From an uncultured Candidatus Saccharibacteria bacterium (GTDB lineage Bacteria; Patescibacteriota; Saccharimonadia; Saccharimonadales; Saccharimonadaceae): a DNA stretch of 30,052 nt. Location: NCBI GenBank assembly GCA_937976315.1, contig CALJRR010000018.1, positions 1 to 30,052 on the forward strand, read 5' to 3'. Shown one piece after another: positions 7,700-14,522 of this stretch. A program made the translations under genes and the position numbers. Each line of letters begins with the position of its first letter. Position 1 is the first letter of the stretch. The notes under the pieces are model-generated. The model was not told the origin of the DNA, searched no databases, and saw only the letters and a list, made by a program, of their open reading frames with translations.

Positions 7700-8422
7700 T
7701 TATTTTCTTGACCGTACACTGAGGCCAACGAGTAATCCTGGATAAATAGGTTTATCCGGATGGTATTCTGAGAACTTTTCTAAAAACTTTCTATTCTTTT
7801 GAATAACCTTTATTTCATTTTTCAATGGCTTCGGTATGTCGTTTGGGTTAAAGCATTGATTTCGATGAAATAGCTCCTCATTAAAAAGCGCAAAAACTTC
7901 GTCGTTAGAGTAATCTTTATCAATGTTTTCCGCGAGTCGATCTAGCAATGTATCAATAACACCAGCATTAATATAAATTGTTTTACTTAACAGATGTGCA
8001 TTAAAGCCTGTTTCTACCAGCAGTCGTGCATCAATTTTTGGAATTGCACAAACTAAATAATCAATTTTTTGTGATTTTTTTGCATAGTTTACAATTTCAT
8101 TAAATAATCGGTACAACTCTTCTCGCGTAGCTTTATATTCACCATCGCTGATATTTATGAAGTCAAGAATTTCATAGATATCAATGATTCTTTTTTCTTT
8201 CTTGACTTTCTTAAAAGATTGTAGAGCTATAGCTGCCACAACTCTTCCTTTTTTTCGAATAAAAAACCACTCATCCCTTGAAAAGAAATCTGTACGTCTA
8301 TATGAACTGTGTGTTTCTTCTAAGGCGGATGTGATTTGTTTTGCAATTTTATCTTTTTCATCACCTAAATTATTAAAAGTTTCAATTAACTTAGATTTAG
8401 GTTTTAAAAATCTCATTATCAT
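7700..8422 (-). CDS. Hypothetical protein, possibly GNAT-like
   Basis: 240 residues, no membrane segment, no signal peptide. The middle shows a beta-strand/helix pattern that could be an acetyltransferase (GNAT) fold: WFFIRKKGRVVAAIALQ looks like the two central strands, and the segment from REELYRLFNEIVNYAK to IDYLVCAIPKIDARLLVETGF resembles the cofactor-binding helix and the usual end GF. No clear acetyl-CoA-binding Q/RxxGxG/A motif is seen, so this is only a suggestion. The start at 8422 is supported by GGAGGT at 8429-8434, 6 bases upstream. It has its own promoter and terminator and is divergent from the phosphodiesterase gene. Confidence 0.75.
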   Translation of the reverse strand: MIMRFLKPKSKLIETFNNLGDEKDKIAKQITSALEETHSSYRRTDFFSRDEWFFIRKKGRVVAAIALQSFKKVKKEKRIIDIYEILDFINISDGEYKATREELYRLFNEIVNYAKKSQKIDYLVCAIPKIDARLLVETGFNAHLLSKTIYINAGVIDTLLDRLAENIDKDYSNDEVFALFNEELFHRNQCFNPNDIPKPLKNEIKVIQKNRKFLEKFSEYHPDKPIYPGLLVGLSVRSRK

Positions 8423-8453
8423 AAAAGTACCTCCAAAATATGAACTATTTGTT

Positions 8454-8482
8454 ATTATATCATTTTTTAGGCTTTAAGGCAA
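8454..8482 (-). promoter_or_regulatory. Promoter of the 7700-8422 gene
   Basis: Minus strand TTGCCT (8482-8477), 17-base spacer, TATAAT (8459-8454) preceded by TGA. The leader is about 25 nt with a strong GGAGGT site. Confidence 0.8.
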
Positions 8483-8490
8483 ATGTAAGC

Positions 8491-8537
8491 TTTATTTTTA
8501 ATGGAAAGTGTGTTAAAATCTATGAATAACTTATAAT
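8491..8537 (+). promoter_or_regulatory. Promoter region of the phosphodiesterase gene
   Basis: Two candidates: TTTATT (8491-8496), 17 bases, TAAAAT (8514-8519, preceded by TGT); or TATAAT at 8532-8537, which would give a leader of only about 6 nt. No Shine-Dalgarno sequence precedes ATG 8551. Confidence 0.5.
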
Positions 8538-8550
8538 CTTAAAAATAATT

Positions 8551-10308
8551 ATGAATGCAATAAAAATATTTAAACGGTCTTGGTGTTATTTCTATAAGAA
8601 TAAATATGGTTTTTTGATAGGAACTTCAATCCTGCATTTTACAATGTCTATTTTTGGAGTTAATGCGCTTTTTTGGGTTTTTAAATTGATTTTATTATTC
8701 TCAAACCAAGAGAACCTTACTAAAGATAATTTTTATTTACTATTCTCAAACCCCTTGAGCTTTTTGTTTTGCGCAATATATGTTCTTCTAGTGGCATTTT
8801 TAACATTCATTGAGTTTTTTGTTCTAGTAACTTTTATAAATTCACGTAAAGATAGTGAAAGTTTTTCATTAAAAAGAGTTTTTTCGAAAGCATTCTTAAA
8901 AATGAGAAGCCTACTTAGCTTTCAAATTTTCTTTTTTATAGTTTATTTCATATCGATGGTGCCCCTTGAAAATCTAGGTCTTTCTTCAACTATAACCGAA
9001 AAACTTCGAATTCCAGCTTTTATTACTGGTGAAATATCAAAAACACCAGCTGGATTAATAATGTGTATCGTTTTGGTTGTAATGATTTTTTATATTAATT
9101 TCCGGCTAATTTTTACCTTACCGCGAACAATCCTAAAAGACGAACCTCTTTCGAAAAGCATTAAAGCGAGCTGGAAAGATACTCATAAGAAAATGGCGCA
9201 AATCTTAATTCCAATCGGTATTTTCGAAATTATTTTTCTTACTGCAACTCTAATCTTTATGTTGATAACCGTTACGCTTCTTGGAGGATTAAAAGAAATT
9301 TTAGGCTTTTTAATTGCGCAAACAATCTTACAGACAATCTTTGATGCCGCCTTTTTTGCACTTTCAGTATTAACAAAGGTATCGATCGTGATTGTTCTGC
9401 TGGAAATCTTAGACTCGAAGAGTTTAAAAAATAATCCAAAACCAACTCAGCAAAAAAAGCACTCGAAAACTTTCGCGCTTTTGATGATTGCGCTTTTGAT
9501 GGGGGCAACTTTTACTAATGGGATTCAAATCTATTATCGAAAGGTTGATACTAAAATTTTGAAAATTGCACACCGTGGAAATGTTCATGGCGGTGTGGAG
9601 AATTCGTTAGAGGCGCTTGAATCTGCAAAAAAGATTGGTGCCGATTATGCCGAACTAGATATTCAGTTGACTCGTGATAATCATTTTGTCGTTATGCATG
9701 ACTATAATCTGCAAAGATTGACCGGCCGAAACGCACGTGTTCGAGATTTAACACTTGATGAAATTAAAACTTTAACGATCCGCGAAAACAATTTCGAAAG
9801 CCGAATTCCAACTTTCGAAGAATACGTTAATAAAGCTAAAAAAATAAATATCAAACTATTAGTTGAAATTAAGCCAAGCGGTGATGAGCCTGAAGATTTT
9901 GCAGAAATGTTTATAAAAAAGTTTCGAAAACTTGGCGTCGAAAAAACTTTCAAGGTGATGTCTTTAGATTTAGATTTAATGAGAAAAATTGAAAGAATCG
10001 ATCCTGTGATTGAAACTGGTTTTGTGATTCCGATTCAATTTGGCGACTTTGATGATTCGAAAATTGATTTTTACGTGATTGAAGATTTTTCGTATCGTAG
10101 CGGTTTGGCATTTAAGGCACACAAAAAACATCGCAAAATTTTTGTTTGGACATTAAATACGCAAAGCGAAATCTCTAGATATCTTCAAGAGCCAATTGAT
10201 GGAATAATTTCAGATGAGATTCAAATGATTAAAGATATCGAAAAAGAAGATCGTTCGAAAGAGCCAATTCTAAAGAGTTTTGTGCGACTTCTAAAACTTC
10301 GATTTTAA
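8551..10308 (+). CDS. Membrane glycerophosphodiester phosphodiesterase
   Basis: Hydrolyses glycerophosphodiesters, releasing glycerol-3-phosphate from phospholipid head-group or teichoic-acid-like substrates. The N-terminal roughly 320 residues are a multi-span membrane domain (hydrophobic segments near 20-50, 70-95, 125-150, 165-185, 215-250, 260-285 and 305-325). The GDPD catalytic domain follows: HRG at 341-343, the metal ligands E368 and D370 in AELDIQLTRD, and catalytic H383 in MHDYNLQRLTG. A later VEIKP supplies the third acidic ligand. The membrane-domain plus GDPD architecture is known in Firmicutes and Actinobacteria. For a presumed epibiont, scavenging host lipid head groups is a plausible role (inference). 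Single gene with its own terminator. Confidence 0.93.
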   Translation: MNAIKIFKRSWCYFYKNKYGFLIGTSILHFTMSIFGVNALFWVFKLILLFSNQENLTKDNFYLLFSNPLSFLFCAIYVLLVAFLTFIEFFVLVTFINSRKDSESFSLKRVFSKAFLKMRSLLSFQIFFFIVYFISMVPLENLGLSSTITEKLRIPAFITGEISKTPAGLIMCIVLVVMIFYINFRLIFTLPRTILKDEPLSKSIKASWKDTHKKMAQILIPIGIFEIIFLTATLIFMLITVTLLGGLKEILGFLIAQTILQTIFDAAFFALSVLTKVSIVIVLLEILDSKSLKNNPKPTQQKKHSKTFALLMIALLMGATFTNGIQIYYRKVDTKILKIAHRGNVHGGVENSLEALESAKKIGADYAELDIQLTRDNHFVVMHDYNLQRLTGRNARVRDLTLDEIKTLTIRENNFESRIPTFEEYVNKAKKINIKLLVEIKPSGDEPEDFAEMFIKKFRKLGVEKTFKVMSLDLDLMRKIERIDPVIETGFVIPIQFGDFDDSKIDFYVIEDFSYRSGLAFKAHKKHRKIFVWTLNTQSEISRYLQEPIDGIISDEIQMIKDIEKEDRSKEPILKSFVRLLKLRF

Positions 10309-10309
10309 A

Positions 10310-10345
10310 AAACCGCAAATAAATTAACTTTGCGGTTTATTTTTA
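10310..10345. terminator. Bidirectional terminator
   Basis: AAACCGCAAA (10310-10319) and TTTGCGGTTT (10329-10338) with a 9-base loop, flanked by A and T runs. It serves the phosphodiesterase gene and the convergent gene that stops at 10347. Confidence 0.85.
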
Positions 10346-10346
10346 T

Positions 10347-11609
10347 TTATCGAATCGTTTTAAGATTGATAAATTCGTGTTGCAGGGCAAATAAATCATA
10401 AAATCTTGCAGATAACATAAAGAATTCCGAAACGTTGTTTTCCTTAATTTGTTCTTCTGTCGGTTCAAGTTTTAAACAAATTTCACAAAAAGCTTGCATT
10501 AAACCTAAGAAGTTAAGATATTCATCTTGGTAAGGTTTACGGTGGTTTCTTAAAACCGAAAGGAAATCGTTTGTTAAGATTGGAATTTCATACTCACCAC
10601 TAAATTCATAAATTGCAGAATTCATTCGTTCATGGACTAATTTTGAAATTCTAATTTGGTTTATATCTCGTCTTCGATATTCAGAAATTGGGAATGGCGA
10701 GTTGTAACTTCCTGAAGGGAAAAACATATGATGCTTATTACTTCTTCCTTCCTTTCGCCGTTGAAAATTCTTAGGAAAACTCCTGATTTCCGCAATAATT
10801 TTTTCGCGTTCCTCACTCCAGTTATAAACTTTCGAAATAATAGTATATTTACCGTTTGAATCTTTCGAAACTGTTTCTATTTGGCGACGGCGGCGGCGAA
10901 TTTCTTCTAAAACATACCTTTTTGGTTTTTCTTCATAAACATCTTCAAAATACGCTTTAGTTTCAAAAAAACATTTAGCCGGATTTTTTAAAATATCTGA
11001 ACCTCTTAAAGAAAACCATTTCCAAAACTCGCGTCGGTAATCTGATCCCATTAGCATATATAAATTATAGTAATAGAACGAAATGCGCGCATTGATAAAC
11101 TTAATAAGCTCGTCATCGATTTTTTTAATATTATGATGATCGATATCGTCAAAAATCTGCAAACTTTGTATTTTACCAACATGAATCAAAGAAAGCACAA
11201 ATGCGGCAGCCATTTCCTCGGGCAGTTTTTTAGTAGTGAGAAGATTTGTCAACTCAATTAAAAAACAAGGCGAAGCTTGAGGGAAAAACAACAGCATTAT
11301 TAGAGCCTTAATGGTTTCACTCGAGAACGAATGAAGTTTTTCATTAGAGCGCCAACCGAGTTTTTTATCGGGAGCTTCCGGATCAATTCTTAACAACAAC
11401 AAGATGATTATTTCAATTTTTTGCAAAATATCTTCTGAAGGCTTGCTTGGAATTTTAATTTCACTAATAATTTTAGCACTTTCATCTGATAATTCGATTT
11501 CGAGAAATTCTTCGTAGTTAAAGCTAGAAGAAAGCATTTTTTGCCTTTTACTAATCGAAGAAATAACTTTCTCTAAGTTATAATAGAACATCGCATCTTT
11601 AAGTTTCAT
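10347..11609 (-). CDS. Hypothetical protein with an HNH-like patch
   Basis: 420 residues, soluble, mostly helical, basic in the middle (a run RRRRR near residue 240). I do not recognise the whole protein. Residues 293-330 read NKHHMFFPSGSYNSPF, then N317 and ISKLVHERMNS with H326. This spacing resembles the compact HNH/HHI type motif (HHI-P-x-GG-x-N-x-L-x-K-VHE) found in many small bacterial nucleases, but the glycines and proline are altered, so activity is doubtful. The N-terminal 200 residues have several helical hairpins. The start has GGAGGA 7 bases upstream and a consensus-like promoter. It stands alone, divergent from the rplF operon. Confidence 0.7.
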   Translation of the reverse strand: MKLKDAMFYYNLEKVISSISKRQKMLSSSFNYEEFLEIELSDESAKIISEIKIPSKPSEDILQKIEIIILLLLRIDPEAPDKKLGWRSNEKLHSFSSETIKALIMLLFFPQASPCFLIELTNLLTTKKLPEEMAAAFVLSLIHVGKIQSLQIFDDIDHHNIKKIDDELIKFINARISFYYYNLYMLMGSDYRREFWKWFSLRGSDILKNPAKCFFETKAYFEDVYEEKPKRYVLEEIRRRRRQIETVSKDSNGKYTIISKVYNWSEEREKIIAEIRSFPKNFQRRKEGRSNKHHMFFPSGSYNSPFPISEYRRRDINQIRISKLVHERMNSAIYEFSGEYEIPILTNDFLSVLRNHRKPYQDEYLNFLGLMQAFCEICLKLEPTEEQIKENNVSEFFMLSARFYDLFALQHEFINLKTIR

Positions 11610-11655
11610 AATTTATTCCTCCTATGATAAAGTGCGCTAAAAGTAGATAATTGTT

Positions 11656-11684
11656 ATTATACAATTTTTTTACAAATATTTCAA
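11656..11684 (-). promoter_or_regulatory. Promoter of the 10347-11609 gene
   Basis: Minus strand TTGAAA (11684-11679), 17-base spacer, TATAAT (11661-11656). Divergent from the rplF promoter, with the two -35 boxes 12 bases apart. Confidence 0.8.
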
Positions 11685-11696
11685 GTAGATAAAAGC

Positions 11697-11725
11697 TTGA
11701 AAAAAAAGTTTTTTTATGCTAAAAT
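11697..11725 (+). promoter_or_regulatory. Promoter of the rplF operon
   Basis: TTGAAA (11697-11702), 17-base spacer, TAAAAT (11720-11725) preceded by TGC (extended -10). It allows this part of the ribosomal cluster to be transcribed independently of rpsH. Confidence 0.8.
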
Positions 11726-11773
11726 TATAAGGTTAATATTAAATGCGAGTGAAATTTGGGAGATTTTGCGCCT

Positions 11774-11792
11774 CATTTCTTCGGAAGAAATG
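11774..11792 (+). promoter_or_regulatory. Hairpin in the rplF leader
   Basis: CATTTCTT-CGG-AAGAAATG, an 8-bp perfect stem, in a leader of about 105 nt (11,732-11,839). There is no T run, so it is not a terminator. It may be a site for ribosomal-protein feedback, since this operon is cut off from the rpsH leader; that is an inference. Confidence 0.4.
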
Positions 11793-11839
11793 ACCAGCAC
11801 GAAGCAAACAAACACTCTTTAAATGAAAGGAATAGTTCA

Positions 11840-12376
11840 ATGAGTCGAATCGGAAAACTACCTATTGAGGTTCCGGCTGGTGTGACAATCACGATTGACG
11901 AGAACGAGATTTCAGTTAAAGGCGCTAAAGGCGAGCTAACTGTGCCTCATTTGTCAGACGTAACTGTCGAACTTGACGGCACAACATTAAAAGTTGTTCG
12001 AAAAAATGACGAACGCGTAGCCCGCGCACAACACGGATTACAACGAGCTCTTTTGAATAATGCCGTTATTGGTGTTACAAAAGGTTTCGAAAAGAAATTG
12101 GAAGTTAACGGAGTTGGTTTCCGTGTTCAAACTAACAATCCACAAGAGCTTGAAATGCAACTTGGTTTCTCACACCCTGTAATCTATAAAGCGAAAGAAG
12201 GAATCACTCTTTCTAACGATAAAATGGTTATTACAGTTGCAGGAATCGACAAGCAAGCTGTTGGTCAAGCTGCGGCAGAAATCCGCGCTTTGAAAAAACC
12301 TGAACCATACAAAGGTAAAGGTATTAAATATGTTGATGAAGTTATCTTGCGAAAAGCAGGAAAGGCAGGTAAGTAA
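11840..12376 (+). CDS. rplF: 50S ribosomal protein L6 (uL6)
   Basis: Large-subunit protein near the sarcin-ricin loop. 178 residues, normal for L6. MSRIGKLPIEVPAGV is the standard opening and the C-terminal PEPYKGKGIKYVDEVI is the family signature. The frame is open back to 11,756, but the conserved start is the ATG at 11,840, preceded by AAAGGAA. First gene of a four-gene operon; its stop overlaps the next ATG (TAATG). Confidence 0.97.
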   Translation: MSRIGKLPIEVPAGVTITIDENEISVKGAKGELTVPHLSDVTVELDGTTLKVVRKNDERVARAQHGLQRALLNNAVIGVTKGFEKKLEVNGVGFRVQTNNPQELEMQLGFSHPVIYKAKEGITLSNDKMVITVAGIDKQAVGQAAAEIRALKKPEPYKGKGIKYVDEVILRKAGKAGK

Positions 12377-12732
12377 TGTCTAAAGCATTAGCACTTAAGA
12401 AACAAAACTTAGCTTTGCGAAAAGGTCGCGTTCGAGCAAAAATTTCTGGAACAGCTGAACGCCCACGCTTAACTGTAACTATTAGTAATTTGCACGTTTC
12501 AGCTCAACTTATCGATGACGTTGCTCAAAAAACTCTTGTTTCGGCAACAACTGTTGGTTCAAAAGCTAAAGGTTCAAAAACAGAACTTGCTGCAAAAATT
12601 GGTACAGAAATCGCCAAAAAAGCAAAGAAAGCTAAAATTAATACAGTAGTATTTGACCGAAATGGTCGCCAATATGCAGGTCGCTTGCACGCTTTGGCAG
12701 ATGCTGCTCGTAAGGAAGGATTGGAGTTCTAA
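12376..12732 (+). CDS. rplR: 50S ribosomal protein L18 (uL18)
   Basis: 5S rRNA-binding protein of the large-subunit central protuberance. 118 residues. R-x-RVRAKISGTAERPRLTV, the central SNLHVSAQLIDD, and the end VVFDRNGRQYAGRLHALADA-ARKEGLEF are typical. It overlaps rplF by one base and is followed by rpsE after 2 bases. Confidence 0.97.
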   Translation: MSKALALKKQNLALRKGRVRAKISGTAERPRLTVTISNLHVSAQLIDDVAQKTLVSATTVGSKAKGSKTELAAKIGTEIAKKAKKAKINTVVFDRNGRQYAGRLHALADAARKEGLEF

Positions 12733-12734
12733 TT

Positions 12735-13325
12735 ATGGCTGAAGCTCAAAAAACTCAGGCTCCACGCCGAAACAACGACCGACACAACGGTCGAAATAAT
12801 GGTCGAAAAAACGACCGCCGAAACAATAACCGACGCCAAGAACGCGAAGAGAAGCAATTCGAAGAATTAGTAATCAATATTGATCGCGTTTCTCGTGTTG
12901 TTAAAGGTGGACGACGCTTCCGCTTTAAAGCTCTTGTTGTTGTGGGTGACCGCAAAAACAAAGTTGGTGTTGGTGTAGCTAAAGGTCAAGATGTGACTGC
13001 AGCTATCGCTAAAGCAACAAATGTTGCAAAGAAAAATATGGTTGAAATCGCGCTTGAAGGCGACACAATTCCACACGAAGTTGAAAAGAAAGTAACTGGT
13101 GCACACGTTCTTTTGAAACCTGCCGCTCCTGGTACTGGTATTATCGCTGGTGGTGTTGTTCGACAAATCATTGGTGTAACAGGTATTCGAAACATGCTTT
13201 CGAAATCTCTTGGCTCAACAAACAAAGTTAACATTGCTTATGCAACAGTTGATGCTTTGAAGAGTCTTGTACCTAAAGACCAATGGCTAAATGCGCCAAA
13301 AAAAGCTAAAAAGGAGACTAAGTAA
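12735..13325 (+). CDS. rpsE: 30S ribosomal protein S5 (uS5) with Arg/Asn-rich N-terminal extension
   Basis: Small-subunit protein involved in decoding accuracy. The double-stranded-RNA-like N-domain begins at about residue 42 (ELVINIDRVSRVVKGGRRFR) and the C-domain holds HVLLKPAAPGTGIIAGG. Before it lie about 38 residues almost entirely of Arg, Asn, Lys, Gln and Glu (from PRRNNDRHNGRNNGRKND onwards), longer than the usual short tail. 196 residues against about 165 in E. coli. rpmD, normally next, is absent, which is a CPR trait. It ends overlapping rplO (TAATG). Confidence 0.97.
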   Translation: MAEAQKTQAPRRNNDRHNGRNNGRKNDRRNNNRRQEREEKQFEELVINIDRVSRVVKGGRRFRFKALVVVGDRKNKVGVGVAKGQDVTAAIAKATNVAKKNMVEIALEGDTIPHEVEKKVTGAHVLLKPAAPGTGIIAGGVVRQIIGVTGIRNMLSKSLGSTNKVNIAYATVDALKSLVPKDQWLNAPKKAKKETK

Positions 13326-13789
13326 TGAAATACAATGAACTCCAAGTTGCTGCAAATAAAGATCGAATCCGCGCTGGTCGTGGTATCGCTGCTGGTCGTG
13401 GTAAAACTGCTGGCCGTGGTACAAAAGGTCAAGGTGCTCGAACAGGTAAAAAACTTCGTGCAACTTTCCAGGGTGGTCAAAACCCACTTGTTCAAGCGAC
13501 TCCAAAAGCTAAAGGATTCAAATCTTTGCGAAAACCAGCTCAAGTTGTTTATCTTGATCATCTAAATGATCTAGCTGGTGAAGTTGATAACTTCCGACTA
13601 TTCGAAGAAGGATATATCGAAACTCCATTCCACAAAGTTAAAGTTATCTCTCGAGGTGAATTGAACGAAAAAGTTACTTTGAAAGTTCAAGCAGCTTCAA
13701 AATCAGCTATCGAAGCTATCGAAAAAGCTGGTGGTAAATTCGAAAAAGTTGCTACACCTTTGAAAAAATCAGTAAAAGAAGAAAAATAA
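13325..13789 (+). CDS. rplO: 50S ribosomal protein L15 (uL15)
   Basis: Large-subunit assembly protein. 154 residues. The Gly/Arg-rich N-terminal GRGIAAGRGKTAGRGTKGQG and the later FQGGQNPLVQATPKAKGF are the family signature. The usual neighbour downstream, secY, does not follow; a terminator and an accessory gene do. A secY is found at the right end of the window, on the other strand. Confidence 0.96.
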   Translation: MKYNELQVAANKDRIRAGRGIAAGRGKTAGRGTKGQGARTGKKLRATFQGGQNPLVQATPKAKGFKSLRKPAQVVYLDHLNDLAGEVDNFRLFEEGYIETPFHKVKVISRGELNEKVTLKVQAASKSAIEAIEKAGGKFEKVATPLKKSVKEEK

Positions 13790-13807
13790 TTCTTCTTGAA
13801 ATTGTTT

Positions 13808-13837
13808 AAAACAGCTCGAAAGGGCTGTTTTAATTAA
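13808..13837 (+). terminator. Terminator of the rplF-rplO operon
   Basis: AAAACAGC (13808-13815) and GCTGTTTT (13824-13831), loop of 8, followed by an AT-rich tract. Confidence 0.8.
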
Positions 13838-13863
13838 TATTAAAATGTGCGGGGCTGTAGGGC

Positions 13864-13892
13864 TTGATTTTTGAAGTGTGTTGGAGTAAGAT
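13864..13892 (+). promoter_or_regulatory. Promoter of the CAP-domain gene, predicted leaderless
   Basis: TTGATT (13864-13869), 17-base spacer, TAAGAT (13887-13892). The ATG at 13,899 begins 6 bases after the -10. A GGAG overlaps the spacer and is too far upstream to act as a ribosome binding site. Confidence 0.55.
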
Positions 13893-13898
13893 CATAGT

Positions 13899-14480
13899 AT
13901 GAAAGACGCGTGGAAGATAGCTATAAAAAGAAAAATTAAAGTGTTCTTTATGATTTTAGCTATAGCTATGATACCCGTAGTGTTGATAGGTGTTCCGATG
14001 TATTTTATAGATAAATGCACGCTAGGACTTTGTCCAAAGAAAGAAGAATCAAAAGAAGGTATCCGCACTGTTAAGGATTTTGACCCTAACGAGGTGTTCA
14101 GATTGGTTAACGAAGAAAGAATTAAGGCTGGAGCTAAACCATTGATAAGGACACCTGAACTTGATATTTCTGCCGAAACAAAAGCTAAGCGTATGCAAGA
14201 TATTCAGAATGTTGATCATGTCGACCCACAAACAGGATATGACGGGATGGATTATATTGTAGATTTATTTCCTGGACTTCAATGCCGTTTTATAGGTGAG
14301 AATATTGCCGCTAATTATACAACCGAAAAGAAAATGGTAGACGGCTGGATGGGTAGTCAAGGACACAAAGAGAATATTTTAAACCCTAAGTTTACGCATG
14401 CCGGATTGTATGCGACACGTGGCGGTGGGGATAAGAGATATCGCCGTATTACTGTTCAACATTTTTGTCAAAAAATATAA
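13899..14480 (+). CDS. Membrane-anchored CAP/SCP-domain protein (YkwD-like)
   Basis: 193 residues: basic N-terminus, one membrane segment (about residues 15-36, VFFMILAIAMIPVVLIGVPM), then an extracytoplasmic CAP domain. FRLVNEERIKAGAKPL opens the domain, DHVDPQTGYDGM carries the first histidine, GENIAANYT is the CAP2-like motif, and WMGSQGHKENILNPKFTHAG carries the second histidine. Two early cysteines (C-TLGL-C) and two late ones may form disulfides. Bacterial CAP proteins are secreted and mostly of unknown function. It follows a terminator and precedes a phage-like gene by 42 bases, so it may belong to an accessory element. Confidence 0.85.
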   Translation: MKDAWKIAIKRKIKVFFMILAIAMIPVVLIGVPMYFIDKCTLGLCPKKEESKEGIRTVKDFDPNEVFRLVNEERIKAGAKPLIRTPELDISAETKAKRMQDIQNVDHVDPQTGYDGMDYIVDLFPGLQCRFIGENIAANYTTEKKMVDGWMGSQGHKENILNPKFTHAGLYATRGGGDKRYRRITVQHFCQKI

Positions 14481-14522
14481 CTAAGCCAAGCATCGTCTCC
14501 CAAATAACATATAGAGGAAGAT

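Noticed and set aside
11756..11839. N-terminal extension of L6
   Set aside because: The L6 family starts at MSRIGK; the upstream stretch is the mRNA leader with a hairpin.
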